NCBI GenBank assembly: GCA_037975125.1
Contig: CM075857.1
Coordinates: 69,457,899 to 69,521,898, forward strand
Reading direction: 5' to 3'
Length of the DNA stretch: 64,000 nt
Source: Latrodectus hesperus
Lineage: Eukaryota; Arthropoda; Arachnida; Araneae; Theridiidae
Shown here: positions 51,289 through 62,780 of the stretch, piece after piece
How the letters are laid out: each line of letters opens with the position of its first letter
Numbering within the stretch: the stretch's first letter is position 1
Notes under the pieces: generated by a model
Database searches by the model: none
What the model saw: the letters and a program-made list of their open reading frames with translations, nothing else
Told to the model about the DNA's origin: nothing
Program-made: the position numbers and the translations under genes

Positions 51289-52356
51289 CAGTTCAGTCAC
51301 ATTAATGTGACCACCACATACTTTCAGTGTCAATGTTAAATTATTAATCATAGGTGGCAGCACAGTGCATATATAAAGGGTGTGTGAGGATTTCAGAAAA
51401 CATTGCAATCATTGATGTAATACAGAAATTGAGCTATTTATTCCACGTCCAAACCGGCACAATCATTGCCTTTTGAGCCAAGCCTGGGAACATTTCCAAG
51501 ATGGATAAGCTTGTGAACCGTTCATATGTACCTGGGGTAGAAGTATACAAGCATGACAAAGTAGGACTGTCAAAAATCAGCGACAAATTGAATGTAGTCC
51601 ATCTCAGGCCATAGATTACACAGGTAAATAATGGCTGCAATGGTGTATTCTGATAAATAGATATGCTACAGTAAGCAACTGACTGCCCAGATGAACTAAG
51701 TGTCTACCATCAGTATCTAAAAACAAAAGTTCAGTGAACATAGCTGCATTTAGGCCTCTGAAGCAGATACCTGGTTCATGTGTCTATGCTAACTGCTGTT
51801 CATCAGCAAAGATTGGAATTTGCATCCGAGTTACACAGCTGGGCGTCCAACAATGTGGCTGTTCTGGGAATCCTGAGTATCAAATGGTAGCATTTTCCAA
51901 TGAATCACATTTTATACTCCATCAGACAGATGGACACTGGCATATAAGATGTGAAACCACTGAAAGCAAATGCCCTACAACCCTTGCTGGAATGTTCTAG
52001 ACTGAAAACAGAAGCATTATAAGCTGGGGAATGTTTTCCTGATATTCTCTTGGTTCACTCATCATTGTAAAAGGCATGGTGGATCAATAAAAGTGTACCT
52101 CTGTCTTTGCGGACCATATCGCGCCTATATGTGTATTGTTTTTCCTGAGAAGGATGGCATCTAACAATTGGAAAATGGGAGGTGTCATAAAGTTAGCAGT
52201 GTACATGCATGGTTCAAAGAGCACTAGAAGAAATTTACCATTCTCCATTGCTCAACAAACTTATCAGATTTAAACACAATTAAGAATCTGTGGGATCATC
52301 TTCATTGAAGCATAGATTTTCACCAGTAGAATCTAGCACAGCTAGCCATGGAACTA
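51289..52356 (+). mobile_element. Decayed Tc1-like element, right end lost
   Basis: The left terminal repeat contains AGTCACATTAATGTGACCAC, itself an internal palindrome around ATTAAT. Transposase homology runs to WDHLH around 52290-52305 (the NLWDHL block after the third Asp), with many stops and frameshifts. The sequence is cut at about 52356, where a 57-bp tandem repeat begins, and the right terminal repeat is absent. It shares its central part with the fragment at 28370-28798. Confidence 0.85.
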
Positions 52357-52590
52357 TATTCACAGCGAAATACAAAACGAATATAAAAGACAGTATTGAA
52401 ATTCCGGCACTATATCCACAGCGAAATACAAAACAAATAGATAGGATTGAAATTCCGGCGCTATATCCAAACCGAATTTAAAAAATGTGAATATAAAAGA
52501 CAATATTTATATTCCGCGTTACATACGAAGTGAAATAAAATATAAATATAAAAAAACAGCATTTCAATTACCGCGCTTGACATACCATAA
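52345..52590. repeat. Tandem repeat, unit about 51-60 bp, four units
   Basis: Units share CTATATCCACAGCGAAATAC, an A-rich centre with AATATAAAAGACAG, and ATTGAAATTCCGGC. Units 1 and 2 are the most alike, 3 and 4 more diverged. The array starts exactly where the Tc1 copy at 51289 is cut. Confidence 0.8.
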
Positions 52591-52978
52591 AAAAAATCCA
52601 AAATAAAAATGGCTTGTATTTCCAGGATGTGCGGTGACGAGACATTCCGACGTTATATTTGGTGACACATTTGGCGACTAATCGTTTTTGGTGATGTTTT
52701 GGCAAAAAAATTTGGGGAGGAAAAATAGTTGCCAAATTTTAACAGATTTGGCGACTTTCTGTACTTTACGAGATGAGACCGTAATATTCAGTTTAACCCA
52801 AATTTTGCATCGTTAATCTTTTCTTTAAGTACCCTTTTCTTGCCAAATGGCGATAGATGCGCCAAGCATGGTAACCCAGGCTATTTCAACATAAATGCAC
52901 TCCTTGTGGCAACCCTGACTTTTATTGCGATTCTCCGGAGAGGAGTGAGCGGAGGTGCTCATAGTCTTTGTTTTCGTG

Positions 52979-53340
52979 CATGCTCATTAACAACTCTTCT
53001 GTTTCAGTATTCATATTGGTCGCTAATTAATCTGAGTTTGAAATAACAGTAGAAATTTAAATTTTATACTTGAGAGACTTTATATTATTGTTAGATGTTC
53101 ATACATGCTCATTAACAAATCTTCTGTTTCAGTATTCCTATTGGTCGTTAATTAATTTCAGTTTGAAATAACCATTGAATTTAAAATTTGATGCACAATT
53201 TTTTATTAACGTTGGATTTGCATTTGAAACTTTTTATTACCGTTTGTGAGTAGCATATTTTTTGGTGTTTTTTTTTAGAATTTAATAGAAGAATTTAAAA
53301 TTTGATGCACGATTTTTTATTAACGTAGAATTTGCATTGG
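52979..53340. repeat. Two nested direct duplications, period about 116-125 bp
   Basis: A segment of about 68 bp beginning CATGCTCATTAACAA recurs 125 bp later (52979 and 53104). A second segment beginning GAATTTAAAATTTGATGCAC recurs about 116 bp later (near 53176 and 53292). Together they form the left part of a tandem-repeat-rich block. Confidence 0.75.
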
Positions 53341-53500
53341 ATTCTGATCATCAGGTATGTGGAAATTTATTTACAATTTCATTCATATTTAGAAACTAAA
53401 GGTTTTATAAAAATGAATGTTTCCATAAGTAAATGAATGTTTAAGTTGTGTATATTGCATGTTAGTGTTAAAATGTACAGCATACTGAAATTTCTTTAAT

Positions 53501-53940
53501 GTGGGCGTAACTGCTCGGTATATTAAAAATCGAATTTAAATAAAAAAATGAAATTTGTAAATGTTCGAAATTTAGCTTTACTGCCCGGTTGCCACTTGTA
53601 GGTAGCGCTACACTGATGTTTTTTTAAGGTAGGCGCCATTGCTCGGTATATTAAAAATCGAATTTATATAAAAAATTAAATTTGTTAACGTTAGAAATTA
53701 AGCTTTATTGCCTGATTGCCACTGTAGTAGGTACTGCTACACTGATGTTTTTTAGGGTGGGAGCCATTACTCGGTACATTAAAAATGGAATTTAAATAAA
53801 AAAATGAAATTTGTTAACGTTAGAGAAATTTAGCTTTATTATCGATTGTCACTGTAGTACGTAGTGGAACATTCTTCTTTTTAGGTGAGCGCAATTGCAC
53901 GGTACATTAAAATTCGAGTTTTAAAAATTTCGTTTCTGGT
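53501..53940. repeat. Tandem array, unit 126-128 bp, about 3.5 units
   Basis: Units start at 53501, 53629, 53757 and 53883 with G(T/A)GGGCG-like sequence, then GCTCGGTATATTAAAAATCG and TTGCCACTTGTAGGTAGC-type blocks. The same unit occurs inverted at about 61900-62220. Unit spacing near 127 bp holds in both places. Confidence 0.85.
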
Positions 53941-54300
53941 TATTAGAATTTTAAAACTTCTATAGTACTTAATTATAATGAAATATTCCAGTTTTTAATA
54001 TTTGAAATTCGGAAAAACACGCGATTTCAAAGCTGAAGTTTGAACACAATTGTTATTGGTTGATGGCTATCGCGCGTAGTGACGTAATTTAGGTTGGCGA
54101 CAGAGCTGTAGAGTGCAAGTTGGTGAATATTTGAAAATGCGTCAAGCAGGGACCCAAAGCACATTTTCACTTTTTGCGTAATCTCATACGATCACCTTAA
54201 ATATAAAACGAAAATTACGTAGTACAAACACATTCCGAATCGTTAAGCCAGTTTGCCGCACTTTACCCACTGTACATTCTCTACTCTAAGGCAACCCTGG
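53940..54300. repeat. Right part of the tandem-containing repeat element
   Basis: Contains GACGTAATTTAGGTTGG (found inverted near 61700) and GTACAAACACATTCCGAATC (found in direct orientation near 62685). It ends near GGCAACCCTGG at 54291-54300. No coding. Confidence 0.7.
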
Positions 54301-55031
54301 TATTTTCACTGCTGTAACTAATATAGCTTTAAGTTGCCATTTAGCTATTCACATTTTGATGCCTATTTTGGTGCCAAAAAATTGTAAAAAAAATCAAAGA
54401 AAAGTAAATCTTTTCCAAACTTTCAGCATATGTAATATTTTTCAATTGCATTTAACCTCTCAATGCGCTAATATCAGTATACATTATTTTATGAAAATTA
54501 CCGATAAATATTTACAACAAACACAAATTCTATAAAAAATAACTGCTAGAAATTTGTTACAAAGAACTATTACAAAGAAAAAATTTTAAATATTGTATGC
54601 AAGAGAATGATATATTGTACTTCTTCATTACATTTACAATCTCTGTGAAACAAAACAAAGAATAACTATATATAATTGCTTAGAATACCTAACTTCCTAC
54701 AAACATTCAGAACCTTTTTAAAATATCCGAAGAAATAGTGTACACCATTAGAAAAATAGAAATAAGCCGAAGATTTGATTTAAAATAAGGCATTTTTGTA
54801 ATACATATACTTAAACTGAGAAAAAACATATGAGAGTCATATTTACACATTGTATATATTTGAGAAAGAATGAAGATATTAAGAAAACTTCCAAATACAA
54901 CGTTTAATAATAATTAAATACTATGGATTAGATTAAGAACATGTATTTTTATCAAAAATAAATAATTCAAAGAGTAAATATTACCATTTTTAACTCATTC
55001 ACATACAAACAAACCAACTTATCCACTACGT

Positions 55032-55337
55032 CTAAAATGCAAATAAATAAACAAAGAAAAACCCGTTGCCATTTGTAGAAAGATAAATAAGGCTGGTAGC
55101 AAAGACAAATTTTTTTTTTATTTCCAATAAAGCCCCTTGCATACAAGGAAAGACACAAATAAAACATTGTCGTCGTATCATGTCTATACTGTGAAAAATC
55201 ACAAAATAAATATGAGACGAAGACGGGACAGGTGAATACAGTATATAAGCGTTAACGAGATGACAGGAGTCATTGCCCCAAAAGTTCTCTGGCATGCCAA
55301 TAAAACAATGATTCAGAGCTGCCATGGTATGCAGCAT
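55032..55337 (-). pseudogene. Possible retrotransposon polyprotein fragment (weak)
   Basis: The - strand ORF begins MLHTMAALNHCFIGMPENFW, followed by GNDSCHLVNAYILYSPVPSS. The spacing of the MLxxAxLxxxFWxxA... AYILxxxPS pattern recalls the end of Ty1/copia integrase. The upstream - strand DNA has several stops. The C-terminal part of the ORF is unrelated AT-rich sequence. No LTRs or RT motif were seen, so this is suggestive only. Confidence 0.25.
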
Positions 55338-55794
55338 AGTGGTGGAGGTGGGTCTTATTCATGGATTCGGTCAAGTTGCAGAGCTGACAGTCGGGGGAAT
55401 ATTTCAATGGTTTCTCAAGACATCTGAGGGAGTGTCACTGTTGAACCGCATGTCTTGGAGATCAAAGTTTATTTCAAAATCTAGGATATTTAGTAATACT
55501 GGTTTCATGATTTCCTATATATTAACTGGGAGATAAAAGTTGTCTGGGCTTATAAAAACACTGGATGAAACCATTTTGAGTGTTAAGATTTCTGGAACTG
55601 AGACCATTAGTGATCCAAGAGCTGTTACCGGTTCTTAGCAATTTCTCATATGTGATAATGGCTTAGCTATTTCTCACATAGGATTAGCCTTAGCTACACG
55701 AACGCACACAGAATTTACCGTGAAGAAACTATGACGTATATGATGTAATTATGCTGTTGAATTAATTAAACTTTATTTAGTAGCAAAATAGTCG

Positions 55795-56100
55795 CAATCT
55801 TGTCAAGATAATCCCCATAATGGGCGTCAAGTTTTCCCCAATATACAACATGCCAAGATAAGCCGAATTATGGACCTGTAATGGGCGTCACCTTTTCAAC
55901 AATATTGGGTATTCTAAAATAAGCCAAGGTCCTTATTATGAAGGCTAAGGTTCCCCCAAATGTAGGAAATGCCAAGATAAACCAATATTGATCCAATAGG
56001 GGGCCCCAAGTCTTCTCTAGTATATGCCATATAAGCCATATTGTTCCTATTAAGGTAACCAAGTTACTTCTTATATTGGGCATGTCAAGATTCTGCCAAA
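55795..56100. repeat. Degenerate tandem repeat, unit about 51-62 bp, five units
   Basis: Units begin with AAGATAAGCC or a variant (55850, 55918, 55974, 56030) and contain AATGGGCGTCA- and AATATTGGGCAT-like parts. The last is incomplete. A 71-residue minus-strand ORF here is a by-product of the repeat. Confidence 0.7.
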
Positions 56101-56764
56101 TTATAGAATAAATGTGTACCTTCTTGATATCTTAAATATATCACTTTAAACTAGAGATGTCAAATTCCCGGAAATTTTGAACCATGAAAATATACTTGGG
56201 ATAATAAACCATGAATTTTGAGGGAGTAAACTCAACCAATCATCTTTCGTTTTCGCTAATTGTTTTGTTTAATATGAATGAAGAAAAGTAAAATAAACTT
56301 TGAAAATATAAAAAAAAAATGTCTGTTCAGTGAAAATGAAAAACTTTAATTAGTTTCGTACTAAGAAAAACAAATATACTTGTTAAAATAATAAAAATAA
56401 CGAATTAATATGTATTAAAAAATATCAAGATATATTTTTTAGGACTGACAGAATAAGTATTGACATTTCTATGTTTTGTGATTATAAATTCCCCCAGAGA
56501 AAGAAAGTAAAAAATATTTACTCAACATTAATTTTTGCAGTCATTCTAAATTTTTTATTGAAGCAAACTTATTTTCTTTTCTTGGAAAACTTTCTAGTGA
56601 TGTAATTATAGTATGGGAAATCATAAGATAAGTGTATTTTTATTTATTTTAAGAAATGTCTGATAAAACAATAAACTTCAGAAATTTCTAAATCAGCTGA
56701 AAAATTTTCAAAACTCTCGAGCTTTCAATATTCCCGGGAGTTTTTAAAATTCCCGAGTCAATAA

Positions 56765-56845
56765 GCTAGGTTTATTACCGGATATATCCGGTTTATATAT
56801 ATAAACCTGATTACCGGTTTATATATATAAATCTGATTTTTTTCC
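56765..56845. other. Palindrome and direct repeat cluster
   Basis: ACCGGATATATCCGGT is a perfect 16-bp palindrome. CCGGTTTATATATATAAA follows twice within about 30 bases, each itself partly palindromic. Nearby TTCCCGGGAG and ATTCCCGG words (56160-56180, 56730-56755) suggest the end of an unrecognised element that began near 56150. Confidence 0.75.
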
Positions 56846-57674
56846 CTTCTTTCCAACACTACTTTAACTTTGCTTCTCTGTTTTTTACCTAATTTAAAAA
56901 TCTTTAGTGACAAAAAATGGATTATGATAGTGAAATATCTACATTATTTTATAGTTCAAATTTAATTTTTTATAGTATTTAATATATGAAAATTCAATTG
57001 TATTTTCTACAAAACATTTGAAATATATCTGAACATATTCTTTAATTCTCATCAGAAATTCAAATATAGGTTTTGAACTGAAATATTGGAAGTGTACCTT
57101 CATAATAATTATGTTTAAATATTTAGATTTTTGATGAAAAGTCTTCAGCTTTATTAATTAGAAATAAAATAAAAAATAAGATCAGATAAGTGACAAAGAC
57201 CATAAAAACTATACATCATTTACATCAGATACATAATATTGATTAATAAGAACGTAAACTTTGATTTTCTCATTTTGCCTGTCATTCTCAAGTTCTGTAT
57301 CCTTCCGCGTTAAGGTAAGGGATGAAGATCATTTTGGGGAACTCGTTTAAAATATATGTACTGCTTTTTGTTCCATCTCATATGTATACACATTCATTTT
57401 TCACTCTGCCATTTATATGAAATAGATCAAAAATTTTAATAAAAACCTGTAACTAACCTCTTTTATAAAATTTTGATATATTTAAAAATTTTGACATCTT
57501 ATTTTTTAATCTTACCTTAACTATAGTCTGCATTAAAATCTGGCAACGGCTATCATTGTTAAACGGAGAAGACGGATTGAGGTATTCAAAAAAAAATTGT
57601 TTTGGATTTCATTCTTAATGAAAGCAGTATGAGACTGGTCTGATGAATCTGCGTATAGTTTTACGTTTTTAAAA

Positions 57675-57888
57675 ATGACAACTCTATCTCTTGATATTGA
57701 TCCAGACTGTTCTATTAATAATATAATTGAAAGATCAGCTTCTGCTCCATCATCTCCCAATGAGCGATCTTCTGTTCTTCGAGAAATCGCAAATATTAGT
57801 GGTCTAGCTAAAGTTCGAAGGGTAACTTTTCCAGACGATGAAACCATCGTTACTGGCTATTTTGATGCCCCTGATCCATGGAATGAGG
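57675..57888 (+). CDS. PPP1R37: PPP1R37-like protein phosphatase 1 regulatory subunit, first coding exon
   Basis: The ATG at 57675 opens a frame of 71 codons plus one base. The donor is GTTCGT at 57889; the open frame running on to 57908 is intron. The first 45 residues are Ser- and acid-rich and unconserved. Next comes KVRRVTFPDDETIVTGYF and DPWNE, which matches the N-terminal conserved block of PPP1R37 (RVTFP-DEDIVSG... DPW). The RVTF at residues 49-52 is a classical RVxF docking motif for the PP1 catalytic subunit, and the family inhibits or targets PP1. The end phase agrees with the exon at 60933. The gene lies head to head with ERH. The promoter was not identified, and the start is the only in-frame ATG I can see upstream of the motif. 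Confidence 0.82.
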
Positions 57889-60800
57889 GTTCGTTGCAAA
57901 TTTTGTAACGATGAATATTTTACATATATTTATTAAATATTTTTGCTCAGAATACAATATTTATTATTCTGATTATCAGAATTTATAATCACTCTATCAA
58001 AATAACAGATGTCATTACACCGAAAACGAATTCCATTAAACATGTTTGAAATTTTAAGAGTGTTGAAATATGATTCAATAAATAATGTGTATAATTATAA
58101 ATTTTTTGTTACAAAATTACTCATGAATTATTTTTGCTAAAGGACTTCATGATTTAAATTGAAAAATACCAAGTATTTACTGAGACGAATATAAATTAAC
58201 ATTGAATGAACTGGTAATTTAAGCACATTAAAAATATTCTTGATCACATCATTTAACAAGGTAAATATAGTTAAATAGTGTGATCAAGATCAATAAGTGA
58301 AAATGGTAGAAATATTGAATTTTACTTACCTTTTTCATGATATCACCTTTAAGATTGTAGATAAGAAATTAATTAAAATAAGAGAAGGATAAATGTATTC
58401 ATTTTTATCAGCTTTTTTTTTTTTATTAAAGTAAAATATACTTTCACAAAAGTTTTGTTATAAAAGAAAAATACTGTAGTTTTTATGATCTATAAAGAAA
58501 TTAGAGAATTCAGTCATCACGTAAAATGATTTTGGATTTAAATTATTTTCTAAAAAATTAAAGTTGTGATTTTTTTATTATGTTAGTTTTCAATACTGAA
58601 TTTCAACGTGTTTGAAGATATTTTTATGATTTAAAGTAAAAGGGGGAAATAAATATATTTCATACTCATTTTTGTATTATATTAAAAGATTGAAAATAAT
58701 TCCTTCAATTTAAAGAAATAGAATTTTAATCACAAATTCTTATTATTGTAGAATCATGTTTATTAACAACTAATTACCAAACTGTAAAAATAACAAAATA
58801 CTGTTGAAGTAAAATTATTTAAAGAATTGATACTACTTCATTACACCAAAAATATCAAATCAATAAAATAAGCAGCTAAATGAGTAGTCACAATAAAGCA
58901 CTGAATCTTTTCAAAAACATAGAACATGCATAACAATGGATCACTGAAAATTTGATGAAGATTATTATATTGTAATCTTTATTTTTCAGTTTAAATGTCT
59001 ACAAAATGCTGAAATGTTTAATTTATCAAGGATTAAAAAAGATACTATTTCATTTTTTTTTTTTTTCAGAAAAAAAGTGTTGCAAAAGATAAACCTTTTG
59101 ATACCATTAAAGCAATCATAAGGATATGAAAAAAAAACCAAAAAAGTTATGTGAGCAATAATATTTACATCAGTTTAATAACATGAGTCATGGAAATTAA
59201 GTGGTATCAAAAAAGATATATTCAAATTTCTACTAGAAGTTTGAAATGATTGACATTAAAATTGTTGATATTAAGAAAAACTTCAAGTTGCTTTTGTTAT
59301 TATTATCTATTTTTTAATTTGTTATTGTTTTCTATTTATTATTATACTTGTTATTGTTATCCATTTTTTAAAAAAAAATTGATACCTATGTATTATCTCA
59401 TCGACCAAATCAGTAAAAAAATTTATTCTATTTTATTAATTGATTTGGATTAAATTACAAATAGTATTTGTTCAAGTAAAGATATAAATAAACCATTCTG
59501 ATTTTCCTTCATATTTTGAAAAAATTATCAAAACCCGAACACATTTTTATGGCAAAAAAAGGTCGACGCGATAATTCATAAATACCAAATAATCTTAATT
59601 ATAAAAAAACTTGTTATAGTTATAAATTTCTATATAGTTTTAAAATTTTAATAATATTAATATTACTTCATGCTTGTAAATATCATGAAAGTAATTATAA
59701 TTTATAAATTATATATATAACAGTGTATTAAAATTGCACATTAGGCTATTAACAATCATTTAAATTCAAGAATGTTAAACTAAATTCAAAGTATTACTGC
59801 TCTGTTTAATTAACATACTTATTCCTATCCCATAATTCATTCAAAAAGTAGTCATATATGAAATTTAAAATACTATAAAATTATAATATATTATTTTGTT
59901 TTTTTAAGTTAAAACATAAACTTTTTTATATTATGGAATCAATGATTACAAAATTCATGAAGCACTCAATTATAAACAATAATTGTTAAGAAAATTTCAA
60001 GGTTTTTATCTTTTGATTTTTTTTAATATGGCATTGAAATTCTTCTTATTTTTTCTAGAATAAAGAGATATTTTTACAATTGGCTTAAGTTTTGTACTTA
60101 TGGGAAACAATATTTCTTATTTCTTTTTTTTTTCCATGATTTAATGGGAAAAAATATTGAATAAGTATTTTTTTTTTAATATTGCCAGCCTTATTTATTT
60201 TTTAGACATTCCCTTTCTTTTTTATCTGCATAGTGTAGTATGGTTATTATGAAATCATTTTTTTTATGCAACAGCTCATATGTGGGATAGCCCTTTAAAG
60301 ATAAAAAATTATTTATTTCTGTATTTATTGAACTTCAATGGTTTATTTACATAGTTCTTTCATATTATAAATAAATATGATATATTTTTAACCATCTTAA
60401 ATTTAATTTTTCAATTTTTTAAAATATCAAATGATAGTTTATTTGAAGATTGTCCTATTGTGTTTGAAGTGTTGATATTTTATTTAAAAAAGCTAATGAA
60501 TTGCTAGACCAATGCTCTTGAAAAATAATGGTGCATTTTTAAATATAGTATAATTTTGTCTCAATAGTGGAACTAAAGTTTTTAATTAGTGCCTAGATTA
60601 ATTAAGTGCCCTAGATTTTTTTTTTGGTTAAGGTTATATTTTTGTATTTATATTTTATTTTGCCAAATATTGCAGTTATTTTATTGTTCATCTTTAGCTG
60701 TGAAATAATCATAGAATCAGCTGTAATTGTATTAGAAGTTTTTTAGAAAGTGATTTTATCTGTCTTTTTACATTGAAGTGTTGTTTTTTAAATATCTACC

Positions 60801-60932
60801 AAAAATTTTAGTTGGTAAATTTTATACTGAATTTGAACTTGTTCAAATAAAATTGCATCTTGTATACGCTCATCTGATTTATTTTTGGAGATATTTAAAA
60901 CATTTATATATATATATATATTAAAATTTTAG
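57889..60932 (+). other. PPP1R37 intron 1
   Basis: AT-rich intron with many T and A runs. It contains no recognisable gene or transposon coding. A minus-strand ATGAAAAAG directly followed by GTAAGT lies at 58340-58326 and could be a small exon on the opposite strand. The intron ends with (TA)n at 60905-60921, only about 11 bases from the splice acceptor. Confidence 0.6.
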
Positions 60933-61030
60933 AATGTCCAGAGTCTACTGACAACATAGTGGCTGCATATCGAGCTGCTTGTTGGAAGCAAGGAGTGAAA
61001 CCACTACAAAAAGTCTTACAGCAGCTTCAA
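60933..61030 (+). CDS. PPP1R37: PPP1R37-like, second coding exon
   Basis: The acceptor TTTTAG ends at 60932, directly behind a short (TA)n tract; the donor GTAAAA is at 61031. Two bases complete a Glu codon, then the frame reads CPESTDNIVAAYRAACWKQG and VKPLQKVLQQLQ. This matches the helical segment before the leucine-rich repeats of PPP1R37 (VIGAYKQACQKL... IPKLLRQLQ). The exon ends on a codon boundary. The leucine-rich repeat exons that should follow were not found in the last 3 kb, so the gene continues beyond the window. The intron between the two coding exons is 3,044 bp. Confidence 0.85.
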
Positions 61031-61624
61031 GTAAAATATATAATATTTTTATATTATTTTATTCTCTTAAAAATTGTAAATGTACTATTTCTAATGAAGT
61101 AACAATTCTGAACCATTATTTTTTTTTTATTCTAATAGTTTAAAATTATTTTCTTAATTCTTTTTCTAATAATAATAGTTTCTTATTCTAATTCTTAATT
61201 CTAATAGTTTAAAAGTGTTATTCTTTTTTAAATCCCTCATAAAATGACCTATATTTTTAATACCTGATTTTTAAGAACTATAATCTTTAAATAAAAAATT
61301 TAAAAAATGTAACTTATTTTGCGGTTTTCATATTTTTTTATAGTTTGATTAAATAAATTTTATGATTTTGAAAATAAACTATATTAAACATACATGTAAC
61401 AAATTTATTTCATTGCTTAAAAACATTAAGAGACATGCTTGTTGATTGAAGGTCTTTTTAAAACAATTGCTGTTGTATTTATATTTAAAAAATGTAATTA
61501 AACTGTAGTTAACTTATATTATTTAAAATATATGATTCAATAACTTAAGTAATATTACCACTACTTTTAAACTAATGCCACAGTTATCTTAATCTTCAAA
61601 AATGCAAAGATATGTGATCAGAAT

Positions 61625-62780
61625 GAATGGCAGAAGACCAGTGATCTGTACAGGTTTGACGCAATTTCCGATTTTTGCACCAAGTGCTGCACAGCTATGC
61701 CACCAACCTAAATTATGTCCTGTGCGCAATATCTGGCTACCAAATACCAATCACATTTAAACTTCAACTTTGCTATAGTGCACTATTTTAAATTCCAAAC
61801 ATTAAATTTTTGAATATTTCATTATAATAACTAGAAAAATATATGGTAGAAATAATAGAAAAATAAAATTCTAATAACTAAAAATTAATAACCCAAAGAT
61901 TACATAATAAAAAAACAAATATAAACTAAGTATCATAAAGTCCACAAAATTTCACGTATATGCAATAAAGCTAAATCTCTAACGTAAACAAATTGTATTT
62001 TTTATTAAAACTTGAATTTTAATTAACCAGGCAGTAGCACTTACCTTTAAAAAAATTTCAGAGTAGTGCTTTCTACTACAGTGACAATTGAGCAATATCG
62101 CTTGATTTCTAACATAAGTAAATTGAATTTTTTATTCAAACTCAAATTTTAACTAATCGTGCAGTGACGCCCATCTTAAAAAAGATTTCATTGCAGCACA
62201 ATTTAACAACACACAGTAAAACTTGCTTAAAGATGCATTTACTTATGTAAATATATATATTTTTATAAAAACTAAAGTTTCTAATTAATCAATGTTCCAT
62301 TATGAACATATTCATAAAATATTTCATACAACAACAATTTTGGTGAAAAACAAAACTCACCCAATACAGTGGTTTAGATATACTCAAACAATTTTCATTG
62401 CTTTAAAGAAATAGTCTACAATGTTTTTTTTTTCATGATTTTTTTTCACCATATGTACTCTGCAATGTATGAATCAAACTGGCCAGGCACATGATTAGTA
62501 CCTCACACAGATCATTTAATGGCCAACTAAACAAAAATTTGAAGTTCAATAACGAGAACATTAACTAAACAAATTGTAAATAAATAAAATTATTCATCAA
62601 ATGAGGCAAAGGTTGCACGCAAAATTAGTTTTGCCCATGTCATATGATCATCACCTTATATGATAAAATGAAAATCACATCATACAAACACATTCAAAAC
62701 CATTAAGTCTCTTTGCTGCAATTTTTTACTTTCTTGGCACATTTTACTCATCATACAGTTCCCTGGTCTTAGGCGAAATG
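61625..62780. repeat. Rearranged relative of the 53.5-54.3 kb repeat
   Basis: 61640-61800 is an inverted match to 53990-54150, for example CCAACCTAAATTATGTC. 61900-62220 is an inverted match to the 127-bp array, with unit marks at 62022 and 62149. 62590-62770 matches 54125-54290 in direct orientation (ATACAAACACATTC, CCATTAAG). Orientation therefore switches inside the block. Confidence 0.7.

Larger units (their letters stand above)
54301..57674. other. Space between the ERH and PPP1R37 starts
   Basis: Besides the possible integrase fragment, the 57-bp tandem repeat and the palindrome cluster, no exon was found. Promoters of both head-to-head genes are expected between 50.9 and 57.7 kb. A minus-strand AAG before GTAAGA at 57520-57510 could be a donor of an ERH 5' exon, but no ATG accompanies it. 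Confidence 0.4.

Noticed and set aside
55868..56083. 71-residue - strand ORF
   Set aside because: It is a translation of the degenerate 57-bp tandem repeat.
57533..57847. 104-residue - strand ORF
   Set aside because: It is antisense to PPP1R37 exon 1, has no recognisable family, and its frame is explained by the coding exon on the other strand.
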